Notes under the pieces: generated by a model | What the model saw: only the letters and a program-made list of their open reading frames with translations | Told to the model about the DNA's origin: nothing | Database searches by the model: none | DNA from: Synechococcus sp. HW_metabat.54 | GTDB lineage: Bacteria; Cyanobacteriota; Cyanobacteriia; PCC-6307; Cyanobiaceae | Direction of reading: 5' to 3' | DNA: 8,059 bases | NCBI GenBank assembly: GCA_018623675.1 | Contig: JAAZVJ010000036.1 | Span: 1 to 8,059 of the forward strand | Shown here: positions 1-6,917 of the stretch, piece by piece | How positions within the stretch are numbered: the stretch's first letter is position 1 | Layout of the letters: each line of letters starts with the position of its first letter | Translations under genes and position numbers: made by a program

Positions 1-972
1 CTGATCATCAACCGACGCCTGATCAGCGGAATCCTCACACCCCTCACAGCCTTACGAAACGCGAGCCAATCCACCCAACGACAGATCCAAGCGAATACAA
101 CTTCAAGCCAAGCATCAACACCCCTGACCTACTGCTGCGATTTACCCCCATCAAGCACGAGCGAAATCGCAGACCTCAATGCGGCCATCCAATCCATGGT
201 GGAAGGGTTTAACCAACTCACAGAAACCCTCAAAGAGCAAGATGAGCGCGAACTCGCCGCCCTGAGCGACAAGCTCAAAATCAGCCTTGAGGCAGCATCG
301 ATCGCCCATGAGATCAACCAACCGTTGAGCATCGTCCGGCTCACGGCTCAAAGTCTTCTTAAGGGTCAGGAGAGCGATGACAATCAACCATCGCTGAAGC
401 CTGAACTGATCCAAAGCCTTTCAACACTCAACACTGAAGTTGAGCGAATCGCCACCATTTCCAACAAGATTCGTTCTCTGCTGCGCAGTACAGAAACAAA
501 CCTTGGCACGGTCGACCTGCTTCAAGTCATTGAAAGCAGCGTGCGCTACGTGCAGTCGAACCACACCCATGGGCACTGGATCGACATCACAGCCCTCCAA
601 GCGATCACCGCCGGACAAGCTGTGATCAAGGGCGATGGCGTGCAACTGCAATTGGCATTAATCAACTTGTTGCGCAATGCCCTCGATGCACTGATCAGCA
701 CATCCCCGCTGCAAAACACATCACCGCGGGTCGCCATCAGCCTTACTGAAGACGACGCGTTCTGGACCCTCGCCGTCGAAGACAACGGCCCCGGCATGAA
801 CGACCAGCTGCTGGAAACACTTCCCCTCAACAGCACCAAACCCACAGGCAGCGGGCTGGGGCTGTTCATCGTGCGCACCACCGCCGAAAGTCACGGGGGG
901 CTCCTGGAGCTCAACCCAGGTAACAGCGGGGGGTTACGGGCCTGCCTCCGGCTGCCAAAACCCCAGCAGTAG
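1..972 (+). CDS. Sensor histidine kinase, C-terminal part (5' end outside window)
   Basis: The frame is open from the first base and ends at TAG 970-972, giving 323 visible codons; the ATG at 196 is internal. Visible codons 5-75 resemble a HAMP region (Pro14-Leu15, then Glu55-Ile56 and a second amphipathic helix), followed by a coiled linker. The HisKA H-box is AHEINQPL with the phospho-accepting His at codon 103. The HATPase domain has an N-box NLLRNALDAL (key Asn near 226), a G1 box DNGPGM (from Asp261) and a G2 box GSGLGL (from Gly283). The HEINQPL and NLLRNA pattern is typical of DctB/FixL-like kinases. It should autophosphorylate on His and pass the phosphate to a response regulator, which is not in the window. 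The sensor and membrane segments must lie upstream, so the signal is unknown. GC is about 50-55%, lower than in the glp genes. Kinase identity is sure; subgroup and ligand are not. Confidence 0.93.
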   Translation: MIINRRLISGILTPLTALRNASQSTQRQIQANTTSSQASTPLTYCCDLPPSSTSEIADLNAAIQSMVEGFNQLTETLKEQDERELAALSDKLKISLEAASIAHEINQPLSIVRLTAQSLLKGQESDDNQPSLKPELIQSLSTLNTEVERIATISNKIRSLLRSTETNLGTVDLLQVIESSVRYVQSNHTHGHWIDITALQAITAGQAVIKGDGVQLQLALINLLRNALDALISTSPLQNTSPRVAISLTEDDAFWTLAVEDNGPGMNDQLLETLPLNSTKPTGSGLGLFIVRTTAESHGGLLELNPGNSGGLRACLRLPKPQQ

Positions 973-1051
973 CGGTCAAGAGCTACCCAGTTTTGGGGAT
1001 TGTGGATGCCAACGGGCTTTCCAAAGATCGCAAGGTGGTTTCCCGTGGTCA

Positions 1052-1921
1052 TTGGTCAACCTCGACCTGCTGACAAGCCTGGATGGCTTGCTCTGGCTCC
1101 AGTCGGGGAAACAAGTGGGTGAGCGGTTTCGGCAGCACCAAACCACCGTGAGCCGCAACCAGAAAAAGTGTGCTCAAGCCTTCGGATTCTCCATCCGCAA
1201 GCAAAAGGGGTTCTGGGCCATCGATGGAGACACAAGCCTTCTGAGGCTGGAACGCGAGGTGCATCAGCTGGCCCGCTTCATGGGGCAAGCATCACTCCGC
1301 CTTGAGGCGAATGGCTGGCTCGATGGAGCTCTCTGCACTCCCAAACCTGAAGGGTGGATTCTGGGGTCAGGAAAACCTCTGGGCATCGCTCGCGGGCTCC
1401 AACTCATTGAGGAGCGCATTGTTGATGCCTTGCTTTGTCCGCTCGCTGACCAACCCAAAGACCACCCTCTGCTGAGCACCCAACCGCTGTGCGCCATGCC
1501 GCTGCGGCCAATGGTGAAGCCTGGCCATCCGCTTTTGCAGCTCAGCACGATTTCGCTTGATCAAGTCAAGGCCTATCCCTGGCAAGCCATCAAGCGAGGC
1601 GCCTACCCGAACACCCAGCTTCAACTTGAGGCAGAAGGGCTCTGGCCTCCCTCACGGCGATCCCAGAAACTTGATGAACAGCTCTGGCGAGGGTCGAGCG
1701 AAAACGATGTGCTGATTCACATCGGATCAGCACTGAGCCACAACCCCGACCAGCCTGGACTGATCCCTCTCCCCCTCAGCCATGCAGCCTGGAGCGGTAT
1801 CGCATTGGTGATGCGACACGAGCATGCCGATCGCCCTGCCATCGAGGATCTCAAAGAAGAACTTTGCCGTCGCTTGCAAGGCCAGCAGAGTCATCACCCA
1901 GACCTGCAACTTTTGCTCTGA
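1052..1921 (+). CDS. Divergent LysR-type transcriptional regulator
   Basis: This is a 289-residue protein, close to the usual LysR length of about 300. The N-terminus reads as a winged helix-turn-helix: a hydrophobic first helix (residues 4-16), then SGKQVGERFRQHQTTVSRNQ (18-37), which lines up with the family pattern of Ser, two small residues and a TxSRxI-like recognition helix. The wing GFSIRKQKGFWAID replaces the usual LF-R-x-GxxLT. A long linker helix follows (about 65-80). The C-terminal half resembles the LysR effector domain, best seen in PLRPMVKPGHPL at 150-161. TTG at 1052 is chosen because the frame has no ATG or GTG between the kinase stop and this point, and because it gives the normal LysR N-terminus; AAGGTGG at 1032-1038 is a possible but distant ribosome site. 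It lies directly upstream of glpK on the same strand, so control of glycerol use is a reasonable inference. The effector is unknown. It could also be a more distant LysR-like family. Confidence 0.75.
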   Translation: MVNLDLLTSLDGLLWLQSGKQVGERFRQHQTTVSRNQKKCAQAFGFSIRKQKGFWAIDGDTSLLRLEREVHQLARFMGQASLRLEANGWLDGALCTPKPEGWILGSGKPLGIARGLQLIEERIVDALLCPLADQPKDHPLLSTQPLCAMPLRPMVKPGHPLLQLSTISLDQVKAYPWQAIKRGAYPNTQLQLEAEGLWPPSRRSQKLDEQLWRGSSENDVLIHIGSALSHNPDQPGLIPLPLSHAAWSGIALVMRHEHADRPAIEDLKEELCRRLQGQQSHHPDLQLLL

Positions 1922-1942
1922 TCTGATCACCTCAGATGATCA
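1921..1942. promoter_or_regulatory. Candidate LysR-type operator upstream of glpK
   Basis: Two copies of the palindrome TGATCA lie at 1924-1929 and 1937-1942, separated by 7 bases. Inside this dyad, 1926-1940 reads ATC-N9-GAT, which contains T-N11-A, the general form of LysR-type binding boxes. An overlapping perfect inverted repeat, ATCTGA/TCAGAT with a 5-base loop, sits at 1921-1937. The site begins at the last base of the LysR stop codon and lies about 90 bases before the glpK ATG. TGATCA also occurs in several coding stretches of this window, so chance is possible. Binding is inferred only. Confidence 0.3.
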
Positions 1943-1959
1943 GCAGGCAAGAGAGCGAA

Positions 1960-1975
1960 CGCTTCAATCGAAGCG
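1960..1975. promoter_or_regulatory. Short perfect hairpin in the glpK leader
   Basis: CGCTTC-AATC-GAAGCG forms a 6-base-pair stem with a 4-base loop, 55 bases before the glpK start. There is no T-run after it, so it is not a standard intrinsic terminator. It may be an operator half, an mRNA leader structure, or chance. I see no convincing -35/-10 pair in the 108-base gap 1922-2029. Confidence 0.22.
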
Positions 1976-2029
1976 ATCTCCCTTCCCAGACGCCTTGCCC
2001 ACGGCTAGCACTTGAAAAACAGGCTGGTC

Positions 2030-3547
2030 ATGGCAGCACCCCCTCTCCTCCTAGCCCTGGACCAGGGCACGAGCAGTTCACGGGCTGCCTTGTTCAATGC
2101 GGCTGGACAGCTCGTGGCCAGCGCTTCAGCCCCCCTGGCCATCCGCTATCCCCACGATGGCTGGGTGGAGCAGGATCCGTTGGCGATCTGGGAGAGCCAG
2201 CGCCAGGCCATGGCCCAGCTGGAAGCCGAACTCACCCCAGAGCAACGCAATGCCGTCGCCTGTTGCGGCATCACGAACCAACGGGAAACCACCGTGCTGT
2301 GGCGACGCAGCGACGGTGAACCCTGCGGCCCTGCTCTCGTCTGGCAAGACGGACGTACTGCTGGCCTCTGCCAAAGCTGGAAACAACAGGGACTGGAACA
2401 CGAATGGCGACACCGAACCGGCCTGCTGCTGGATCCTTACTTCAGCGCCAGCAAAATCCAATGGCTGCTGTCGAACGAAGCTGCCGCCAAAGCAGCGGCT
2501 GACCGGGGTGACCTCTGCTTTGGAACGGTGGAGAGCTGGCTGCTCTGGCAGCTGAGTGGTGAACGACTGCATTGCTCCGACATGAGCAATGCCAGCCGCA
2601 CGCTGCTGATGGACCTCGAGAAGCGCTGCTGGGTTGAAAGCTTCTGCAAGGAAGTGTCTTTACCCAGCTCTGCGCTACCTGAGCTGGTGCCCTGCCGGGG
2701 TGACTTCGGACTAATCAGCCCCAACCTGCCCTTCGCAGGCGTTCCCATTCGAGCGCTTCTGGGAGACCAACAGGCCGCCACCTTCGGCCAGCTTTGCCTG
2801 CAACCAGGAGAGGCCAAATGCACCTATGGCACCGGTGCCTTCCTGGTGGTGAACACCGGCGACGAGCTACGCCGCTCCGATGCCGGACTGCTCACCACCC
2901 TTGGATGGACGGAAGCCGATGGCACTCCCACCTATTGCCTGGAGGGCAGTTTGTTCAATGCCGGCACCGTGGTGCAGTGGCTGCGAGACGGGCTCGGCAT
3001 CATCAACAAAGCCGAGGAGATCAACGCGCTGGCCAACAGCGTTGGCTCATCCGCAGGTGTGATGTTGGTGCCTGCCTTCACGGGCTGGGGCACACCGCAT
3101 TGGGATCCCAGTGCACGCGGTTTGTTGCTTGGTCTCACCCGTGACACCCAAAGAGGGCACATTGCCCGTGCAGCCCTGGAAGGCATCGCCCTTTCGGTGG
3201 CCAGTCTCGTGCAGCTGGCGGAACAAGCGCTGGGCCAAGGATTGGGAGAGCTGGCGGTAGATGGGGGAGCAGCCGCATCGGATCCACTGCTGCAGGCCCA
3301 GGCCGACAGCACCGGGCTGCAGGTGCGACGGCCCGCCACTTTGGAGAGCACGGCACGGGGGGTGGCTCTGCTCGCGGGGGTTGAGGCCGGCGTGGTGCCT
3401 GACTTGAATGCCCTCGCCCAACAACGCAGTGTGGGCGCACAACTTTTTAACCCCACCCTCAAAGCGGAAGCACGCAAGCAGTGGTGCAAGCGTTGGGAGA
3501 ACGCCGTGCTGCGCAGCCTGCACTGGAGTGAGGACGAGCAAGTATGA
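2030..3547 (+). CDS. glpK: Glycerol kinase
   Basis: This FGGY-family kinase phosphorylates glycerol with ATP to glycerol 3-phosphate in the cytoplasm. It has 505 residues, close to E. coli GlpK (about 500). The N-terminal nucleotide loop ALDQGTSSSR places Asp at 11. The glycerol site is intact: GITNQRET (Arg85, Glu86), VWQDGRT (Trp105), DPYFSASK (Tyr137) and GDQQAA (Asp246, Gln247). The second ATP-binding half shows CTYGTGAF and DGGAAASD. ATG 2030 is preferred over an in-frame TTG at 2012 because it gives the family's short lead before the ALDQGT loop; AGG at 2021-2023 is a weak ribosome site. The segment before GDQQAA is LPFAGVPIRALL: it lacks the GGKGGTR loop that binds fructose 1,6-bisphosphate in enterobacterial GlpK, and the His phosphorylated by the PTS in Gram-positive GlpK. 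Its last four bases overlap glpD, so the two are almost certainly one operon. Confidence 0.97.
   Translation: MAAPPLLLALDQGTSSSRAALFNAAGQLVASASAPLAIRYPHDGWVEQDPLAIWESQRQAMAQLEAELTPEQRNAVACCGITNQRETTVLWRRSDGEPCGPALVWQDGRTAGLCQSWKQQGLEHEWRHRTGLLLDPYFSASKIQWLLSNEAAAKAAADRGDLCFGTVESWLLWQLSGERLHCSDMSNASRTLLMDLEKRCWVESFCKEVSLPSSALPELVPCRGDFGLISPNLPFAGVPIRALLGDQQAATFGQLCLQPGEAKCTYGTGAFLVVNTGDELRRSDAGLLTTLGWTEADGTPTYCLEGSLFNAGTVVQWLRDGLGIINKAEEINALANSVGSSAGVMLVPAFTGWGTPHWDPSARGLLLGLTRDTQRGHIARAALEGIALSVASLVQLAEQALGQGLGELAVDGGAAASDPLLQAQADSTGLQVRRPATLESTARGVALLAGVEAGVVPDLNALAQQRSVGAQLFNPTLKAEARKQWCKRWENAVLRSLHWSEDEQV
3530..3546 (+). promoter_or_regulatory. glpD ribosome binding site and ATGA stop-start overlap
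   Basis: GAGGA at 3530-3534 lies 9 bases before the glpD ATG at 3544-3546, inside the last codons of glpK. The glpK stop TGA (3545-3547) shares ATGA with the start. This is the strongest Shine-Dalgarno sequence I see before a gene in the window and suggests translational coupling of the two enzymes. Confidence 0.7.
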
Positions 3548-5118
3548 GCGCCTCCCTCGATGTTCTGATCATCGGCGGGGGGGCCAGTGGGGCCTGCGTG
3601 GCGTACGAAGCCGTGCGCCGCGGCCTCAAGGTGGCATTGCTGGAGGCTGCCGATCTGGGTGGTGGCACCAGCAGCCGCAGCACCAAGCTGCTGCATGGAG
3701 GTGTGCGCTACCTGGAATTGGCTTTCAAAACGGCAGATCCGGCGCAGCTACGCCTGGTGAGGGAAGCACTGCTCGAACGCGGCCATTGGCTGCAACAGGC
3801 GCCTTTCCTGGCTCATCGCTTGGAACTGGCGCTACCCACCAGCCACCCCATCAGCCAGGCCTATTACCGACTCGGCCTCGGCCTCTATGACGCCTTAGCT
3901 GGCGCCAGTGGCATTGGGGCCAGTCGCTGCCTCTCAGACAACCAAATCCAACAGGCACTGCCTCTTCTGCAGACTGGCGTCACCGGAGGCGTGGCCTACA
4001 GCGACGGGCAATTTGATGACGCTCGCCTGAACCTGCTGCTCGCCTTAACGGCTGAGCAGGCGGGGGCCCAAGTGAGAACCCGCTGCAAGGTGACTGAGCT
4101 TCTGAAGGACCAAAACGGTCGGATCTGCGGCGCCGTCAGCAGCACGGCATCGGGGATTCCTGAACGCTGGCAAGCCCGAGTGGTGGTGAATGCAACCGGC
4201 ATTCATGCAGACAGCATCCGACAGCTTGCTGATCCCAAGCAACCCAAGCGCATGCTCACAAGCCGGGGTGTGCATGTGGTGTTGAACGCCAACCTTTGCC
4301 CTGCGGGCATGGGCCTCCTGCTCCCTGCCACAGATGACGGGCGCGTCTTGTTCATGCTGCCGTTCTTCGGGCGCACCCTTGTGGGCACCACGGACACGGC
4401 CTGCCCGCTCACTGCGGCAGAAGCCCCTTCCCAGGAGGAGCAGGACTACCTGCTGGGTTACGTGAGGCGCTGGTTCCCGCAGCTCAAAACTCCGCAAGTG
4501 AGCAGCTGCTGGGCGGGAGGACGACCTCTGCTCAAGCCTCCAGGAGACGAGCGCAACAGCAGCCGGGTCGTACGCGAACACGAAATCGAAACCTTGCCCT
4601 GTGGCCTGGTGAGCGTGATGGGGGGCAAATGGACCACATGCCGCCCCATGGCTCTCGACACGTTGAAGGCCGTGGCAGCCCAGCTGGACCAGCCCCTCCC
4701 CAGCCCGATGGACTTACCGCTGTTGGGTGCTGCAGACGACCCAACACAAACCCCTGCTCTGCTGGAGCAGCAAAGACTCGATCTAGAGACCCTGCTTCCC
4801 GATACGCCCCAACGCTCTGCCCAGATCCAACATCTGCAGGGCTGTTTCGGGCTCCGTGCCTCAATCCTGGCAGGCAGTTGGTCGGTCATGGAGCGCCAGC
4901 CCTTAAGTGAGGTGATTCCCATCTGCACCGGGGAACTCCGGCATGCCATTCGTTGCGAACATGCCCGAACGGTCACCGATGTTTTGGCGAGGCGTTGCCG
5001 TCTCGCCATGGTGGATCAATCGGAAGCGCAAAGGCTCACACCCTTGGTGCAGGAGTTACTGCGCAGCGAACTGGACACTTCACCTGGTGAGAACACACCC
5101 CTGAACCTGGAGCACTAA
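3544..5118 (+). CDS. glpD: FAD-dependent glycerol-3-phosphate dehydrogenase
   Basis: The enzyme oxidises glycerol 3-phosphate to dihydroxyacetone phosphate and passes electrons through FAD to the membrane quinone pool (plastoquinone if this is a cyanobacterium). It has 524 residues, within the normal range. The N-terminal Rossmann fold is VLIIGGGASG (Gly11-Gly16) with the FAD-ribose Glu at 34. It is followed by TSSRSTKLLHGGVRYLE (42-58), a hallmark of GlpD. The substrate site is supported by GGRPL (Arg327) and VMGGKWTT (Lys362), matching the conserved Arg and Lys of E. coli GlpD. The C-terminal domain carries ELRHAIRCEHARTVTDVLAR, the usual DAO_C signature. It has no transmembrane helix, as expected for a peripheral membrane protein. 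Translation is probably coupled to glpK. The TAA at 5116-5118 is only 6 bases from the stop of the convergent treS, so any terminator must lie within the opposing coding sequence. Confidence 0.97.
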   Translation: MSASLDVLIIGGGASGACVAYEAVRRGLKVALLEAADLGGGTSSRSTKLLHGGVRYLELAFKTADPAQLRLVREALLERGHWLQQAPFLAHRLELALPTSHPISQAYYRLGLGLYDALAGASGIGASRCLSDNQIQQALPLLQTGVTGGVAYSDGQFDDARLNLLLALTAEQAGAQVRTRCKVTELLKDQNGRICGAVSSTASGIPERWQARVVVNATGIHADSIRQLADPKQPKRMLTSRGVHVVLNANLCPAGMGLLLPATDDGRVLFMLPFFGRTLVGTTDTACPLTAAEAPSQEEQDYLLGYVRRWFPQLKTPQVSSCWAGGRPLLKPPGDERNSSRVVREHEIETLPCGLVSVMGGKWTTCRPMALDTLKAVAAQLDQPLPSPMDLPLLGAADDPTQTPALLEQQRLDLETLLPDTPQRSAQIQHLQGCFGLRASILAGSWSVMERQPLSEVIPICTGELRHAIRCEHARTVTDVLARRCRLAMVDQSEAQRLTPLVQELLRSELDTSPGENTPLNLEH

Positions 5119-5124
5119 AGACTG

Positions 5125-6801
5125 TTAGGGCGCCGAGGCCCGATCGCTCGCGTCCTCCAAGGGCTCATCCACCTCACCGATCAGCCACCAGCTGAAGCCA
5201 TGGGCAGGCAGATACACAAACCAGTTCTGATCGGCCTCAGGGAATTCACTGCCCCAAAGCACCTCCCGGGTGCGTTGGCCTTTCCAGCGGCTTAGATCCA
5301 GGCGGATCGATGCTCCCGCCGCTGAGAGATTCGCCGCCACAAGCACCGTCATCGAATCGCTGGTGCGCACATACACAATCACAGCGGGGTGGCTGCAGGG
5401 CAGCAGCTCAAACGCCCCCTGGCGGAGAGCAGGCAGCAACCTTCGGCACGTGAGCATGCGCCGATGCCAATTGAGCAACGACCCTTGAAGCTGCTTTTGC
5501 ACCTCCACGTTGACCACGCGGTAGTCGTAGCCCGGTGCCGTAATAGCGGGTAGAACCAGCAGTGGATCCGGAGCGGTGGAGAACCCCCCATTCCGTGCTG
5601 GCGTCCAGGCCATGGGCGTGCGGTTGGGGTCCCGGTCTCGTAAGCCCGGCCAATCACCCATCCCCAGCTCATCGCCGTAGTACAGACAGGGCATGCCCGG
5701 AAGGCTGTAAATCAAGGCATGCAGCACCCGGTTGGAGCCGGGGTCACCGTTGAGGAGAGGTGCAAGTCGCCGATTGATGCCCCAATTCAGCCAATGCCCT
5801 TGGCCTTGATGGAGCCCAGCGCGGATGGTCTGCACTACGGCATCACTCACCAGATGGCCATCGCCTAACCAAAGCTCATCGTGATTCCGCAGCGGCAAAG
5901 CCCATCGACAACCCGAGACGGCTTCCTGAGAGTCGTTCAAGCACTCCCTGAGATCCTCCGTACGGCCACTGGCGATAGCGGCAAACAGGTGGGCTGTCAG
6001 AGCAAAGTTGAAGGCGCCATGCAACTCGTTGTCGTCGAGGTAAGGCGCCGCCTCGTCCACCGGCTGAATCGCTTCTGCCAGCAGGAGAATCTCCCGGCTA
6101 TGGGCATCCACCCGTTGGCGCAGTCGCTGCAGGAACTGGTGGGTCTCCGGAAGCCCCTCACAGCGCGACCCCTCCGCTTCAAAAAGGAACGGAATCGCGT
6201 CGAGGCGAAATCCATCCACCCCCCGATCGATCCAGAAATCGACCACCTCCAACATCGCCTCCTGCACCAGAGGGTTTTCGTAGTTGAGGTCTGGCTGATG
6301 GCGCAGGAAGCGGTGGAGGTAGTACTGCTGAGCGACCTCATCCCATTCCCAGTTCGACGCCTCGAAATGCCGAAACAACACCGGCGCCTCGGCGTAGCGC
6401 TGGGGATCGTCACTCCACACATACACATCCCGCTCAGGGCTGCCCTTGGGTGCCCATCGCGCCCGCTGAAACCAGGGGTGAAGACTGCTGGTGTGATTGA
6501 GCACCAGGTCAAGGATCACCTTGATCCCGTGCTTGTGGGCGGTGGTTAAAAAGCGATGAAAGGCAGCCAGATCCCCCAGGTCGGGATGGATCGCTTTGAA
6601 ATCCGTGATGTCATATCCCCCGTCCTGAAGTGGAGAGGGATAAATCGGCGTTAACCAGATCGCATCAACTCCCAACCAGCGCAAATAGGGCAAACGGGAG
6701 GCCAGGCCTTGCAAGTCGCCAATGCCATCGCCATTGCCATCGGCATAGCTGCGCACGATCAACTCGTAGATCACGGCGCCGTTCCACCAGGGCTGCTGCA
6801 T
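5125..6801 (-). CDS. treS: GH13 alpha-glucosyltransferase, trehalose synthase type
   Basis: The likely reaction is reversible conversion of maltose to trehalose (maltose alpha-D-glucosyltransferase). The protein has 558 residues from ATG 6801. A TTG at 6825 would add 8 residues; an in-frame TAG lies two codons further upstream. I prefer the ATG because it leads directly into WWNGAVIYELIVRSY, but neither start has a clear ribosome site. The GH13 barrel is complete: LVLNHTSSLHPWF (region I), GVDGFRLDA with the nucleophile Asp201, LLLAEAIQ with the acid/base Glu243, and LRNHDEL with His307-Asp308. The TreS assignment rests on the stretches SPERDVYVWSD, HFEASNWEWD, HRFLRHQPDLNYENP and CEGLPETHQFL, which follow trehalose synthases closely. 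The C-terminus is the usual beta domain ending in HGFSWWLI; no maltokinase domain is fused. Related GH13 enzymes (other alpha-glucosidases or glucosyltransferases) remain possible. It is convergent with glpD and divergent from the aldehyde dehydrogenase. Confidence 0.88.
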   Translation of the reverse strand: MQQPWWNGAVIYELIVRSYADGNGDGIGDLQGLASRLPYLRWLGVDAIWLTPIYPSPLQDGGYDITDFKAIHPDLGDLAAFHRFLTTAHKHGIKVILDLVLNHTSSLHPWFQRARWAPKGSPERDVYVWSDDPQRYAEAPVLFRHFEASNWEWDEVAQQYYLHRFLRHQPDLNYENPLVQEAMLEVVDFWIDRGVDGFRLDAIPFLFEAEGSRCEGLPETHQFLQRLRQRVDAHSREILLLAEAIQPVDEAAPYLDDNELHGAFNFALTAHLFAAIASGRTEDLRECLNDSQEAVSGCRWALPLRNHDELWLGDGHLVSDAVVQTIRAGLHQGQGHWLNWGINRRLAPLLNGDPGSNRVLHALIYSLPGMPCLYYGDELGMGDWPGLRDRDPNRTPMAWTPARNGGFSTAPDPLLVLPAITAPGYDYRVVNVEVQKQLQGSLLNWHRRMLTCRRLLPALRQGAFELLPCSHPAVIVYVRTSDSMTVLVAANLSAAGASIRLDLSRWKGQRTREVLWGSEFPEADQNWFVYLPAHGFSWWLIGEVDEPLEDASDRASAP

Positions 6802-6917
6802 GCCGATCTGCGTGAGCCAACCCAATAGCTAGATCCGGATGGCCAATGCCGTCACCCCGAGCACGGCCATCAATTGCCAGCATGCCCTGATCTCACGCTG
6901 GCGCAGGCCGCACTGCC
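6802..6917. other. Divergent intergenic region between treS and the aldehyde dehydrogenase
   Basis: These 116 bases (92 if treS starts at the TTG) must hold the upstream control of both genes. Visible structure is limited to the palindrome ATCCGGAT at 6833-6840, and a dyad ATGGCC (6839-6844) / GGCCAT (6865-6870) with an inner GCCGT/ACGGC pair (6848-6852 and 6863-6867). I see no clear -35/-10 boxes on either strand. The role of the dyads is not supported beyond their position. Confidence 0.35.

Noticed and set aside
1..25. Two TGATCA copies at the start of the window as an operator
   Set aside because: They lie inside the open histidine kinase frame, and TGATCA recurs in other coding stretches, so codon use explains them.
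986..997. CCCA-GTTT-TGGG as a terminator after the histidine kinase
   Set aside because: The stem is only 4 base pairs and no T-run follows.
2012..2029. TTG at 2012 as the glpK start
   Set aside because: It adds six residues not expected before the conserved ALDQGT loop, while an ATG with a weak AGG site lies at 2030.
1936..2319. 127-codon open frame starting in the LysR-glpK gap
   Set aside because: It runs into glpK in another frame and is rich in Pro, Gly and Arg, as expected for an off-frame reading of a high-GC gene.
2932..3696. 254-codon open frame on the minus strand across the glpK-glpD junction
   Set aside because: It is antisense to two clear enzyme genes, has low-complexity Ala/Pro/Arg/Ser-rich composition, and shows no recognisable motif; it is a GC-driven shadow frame.
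5128..5141. GGGC-loop-GCCC near the convergent stops as a terminator
   Set aside because: The stem is 4 base pairs, lies within the treS coding end, and has no T-run on either side.
5881..6549. 222-codon open frame on the plus strand opposite treS
   Set aside because: The minus strand carries all GH13 catalytic motifs in this stretch; the opposite frame has no domain signature.
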